Shown piece by piece: positions 63,663 through 64,000 of a stretch of DNA of 64,000 nucleotides (positions are counted from its first letter, which is position 1; every line of letters begins with the position of its first letter). The position numbers were made by a program, and so were the translations under genes. Below the pieces are notes generated by a model. That model saw nothing but the letters and a program-made list of their open reading frames with translations, did not search any database and was not told where the DNA came from. The DNA is from Acetobacterium tundrae (GTDB taxonomy: Bacteria; Bacillota; Clostridia; Eubacteriales; Eubacteriaceae). Location of the stretch: contig NZ_RXYB01000002.1 in NCBI RefSeq assembly GCF_008086615.1, positions 124,001 through 188,000 of the forward strand. Direction: 5' to 3'.

Positions 63663-64000
63663 TCAGATGGAGACATCCAGTACAAATAAATCCCCTTCAA
63701 TGTTGCAGGTGATAAAGCCGCCGAGCGACTCTGCCGCGTCTCGGATGCTCAGAAGGCCATAGCCGTGGCCGGGAGTTTCCTTGGTAGATTCCGGGACCTC
63801 GCCGTTCATGATAATCGCGTTGTTGAAGCGATTGGTAACTCGAAACAGAAAACGGCTCTGCTTTGTTTTGATTTGTAATTGAACACTACGCTGCTCAGGC
63901 AGTAGTTTGAGCGAGGCTTCCAGTGCGTTTTGCAGCGCATTATTTAGGGCCATGCACATTTCCACCTGGTTCAGCACCATCCGGCCCGCTTGAATATCGT
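63663..64000 (-). CDS. GHKL sensor histidine kinase, C-terminal part
   Basis: The last 112 or so codons of a kinase that continues past the right edge. ALNNALQNALEASLKLL is the N box and TKETPGHGYGLLSIRDAAESLGG the G box of an AgrC/CitA-like GHKL ATPase domain. The start is not in the window; the ATG at 63980 is internal because the frame stays open to the edge. It is convergent with the M30 gene and could regulate the locus, but only proximity suggests this. Confidence 0.8.
   Translation of the reverse strand, partial: DIQAGRMVLNQVEMCMALNNALQNALEASLKLLPEQRSVQLQIKTKQSRFLFRVTNRFNNAIIMNGEVPESTKETPGHGYGLLSIRDAAESLGGFITCNIEGDLFVLDVSI

Overview
The window (about 40 percent G+C in most of its length) carries the conserved translation, RNA-processing and cell-division gene order of a Gram-positive clostridial chromosome. 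The order tmcAL / ackA-yceD-rpmF-plsX-acpP-rnc-smc-ftsY-ylxM-ffh-rpsP-khpA-rimM-trmD-rplS-lepB-rbgA-rnhB-yraN, the strong purine-rich ribosome binding sites, consensus sigma-A promoters (TTGACA-N17-TATAAT), a Bacillus-type LexA box before recA, and secreted proteins with clostridial hydrophobic W (ChW) repeats all point to Clostridia. An acetogen of the Eubacteriaceae such as Acetobacterium is my best guess; this is inference from gene order and protein character, not from a database match.

Region 1 (1-22942, + strand) is a nearly unbroken run of housekeeping genes: pyrH (partial)-frr, rimP-nusA-rnpM-infB-rbfA-nrnA-truB-ribF, rpsO, pnp-dut, ftsK-rimO-pgsA, cinA-recA, rny, ymdB, purB. It covers ribosome maturation, initiation, RNA decay, riboflavin cofactors, nucleotide hygiene, chromosome segregation and the SOS response. 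Region 2 (22971-34540) is mixed: a tRNA-Trp gene, then dgt (-), a secreted DUF1002 protein, a YqeC-like protein, a DedA membrane protein, a small DUF5661 protein (-), an EamA exporter (-), a large soluble tandem-Cache/CheW protein (-), a type-B carboxylesterase and tmcAL (-). Region 3 (34689-50054) is the second conserved run, from ackA through the fatty-acid/phospholipid genes, SMC and the signal recognition particle to yraN.

Region 4 (50133-64000) is accessory DNA. It starts with a MazG-like pyrophosphohydrolase, a broken vanZ-like gene, a 43-residue membrane ORF, a flavodoxin-like reductase and a gene remnant. The rest is an 11-kb cell-surface locus: two paralogous secreted metalloproteases (three ChW repeats, one fibronectin III domain, an M30-like HEFQH catalytic domain) flank a secreted protein of about 2214 residues built from BspA-type leucine-rich repeats and InlB-type B-repeats, also ending in three ChW repeats. 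The base composition there is visibly richer in G+C than the core. The end of a GHKL sensor kinase lies on the opposite strand at the right edge.

Beyond ordinary genes the sequence shows: a degenerate repeat family placed just before pnp, ftsK, rnc, lepB and rimM; a possible antiterminator/terminator pair before ftsK; an rny start with a perfect Shine-Dalgarno but no ATG, GTG or TTG at proper spacing; promoters overlapped or followed by long palindromes (yceD, DUF5661); and recent duplications inside and between the surface-protein genes.
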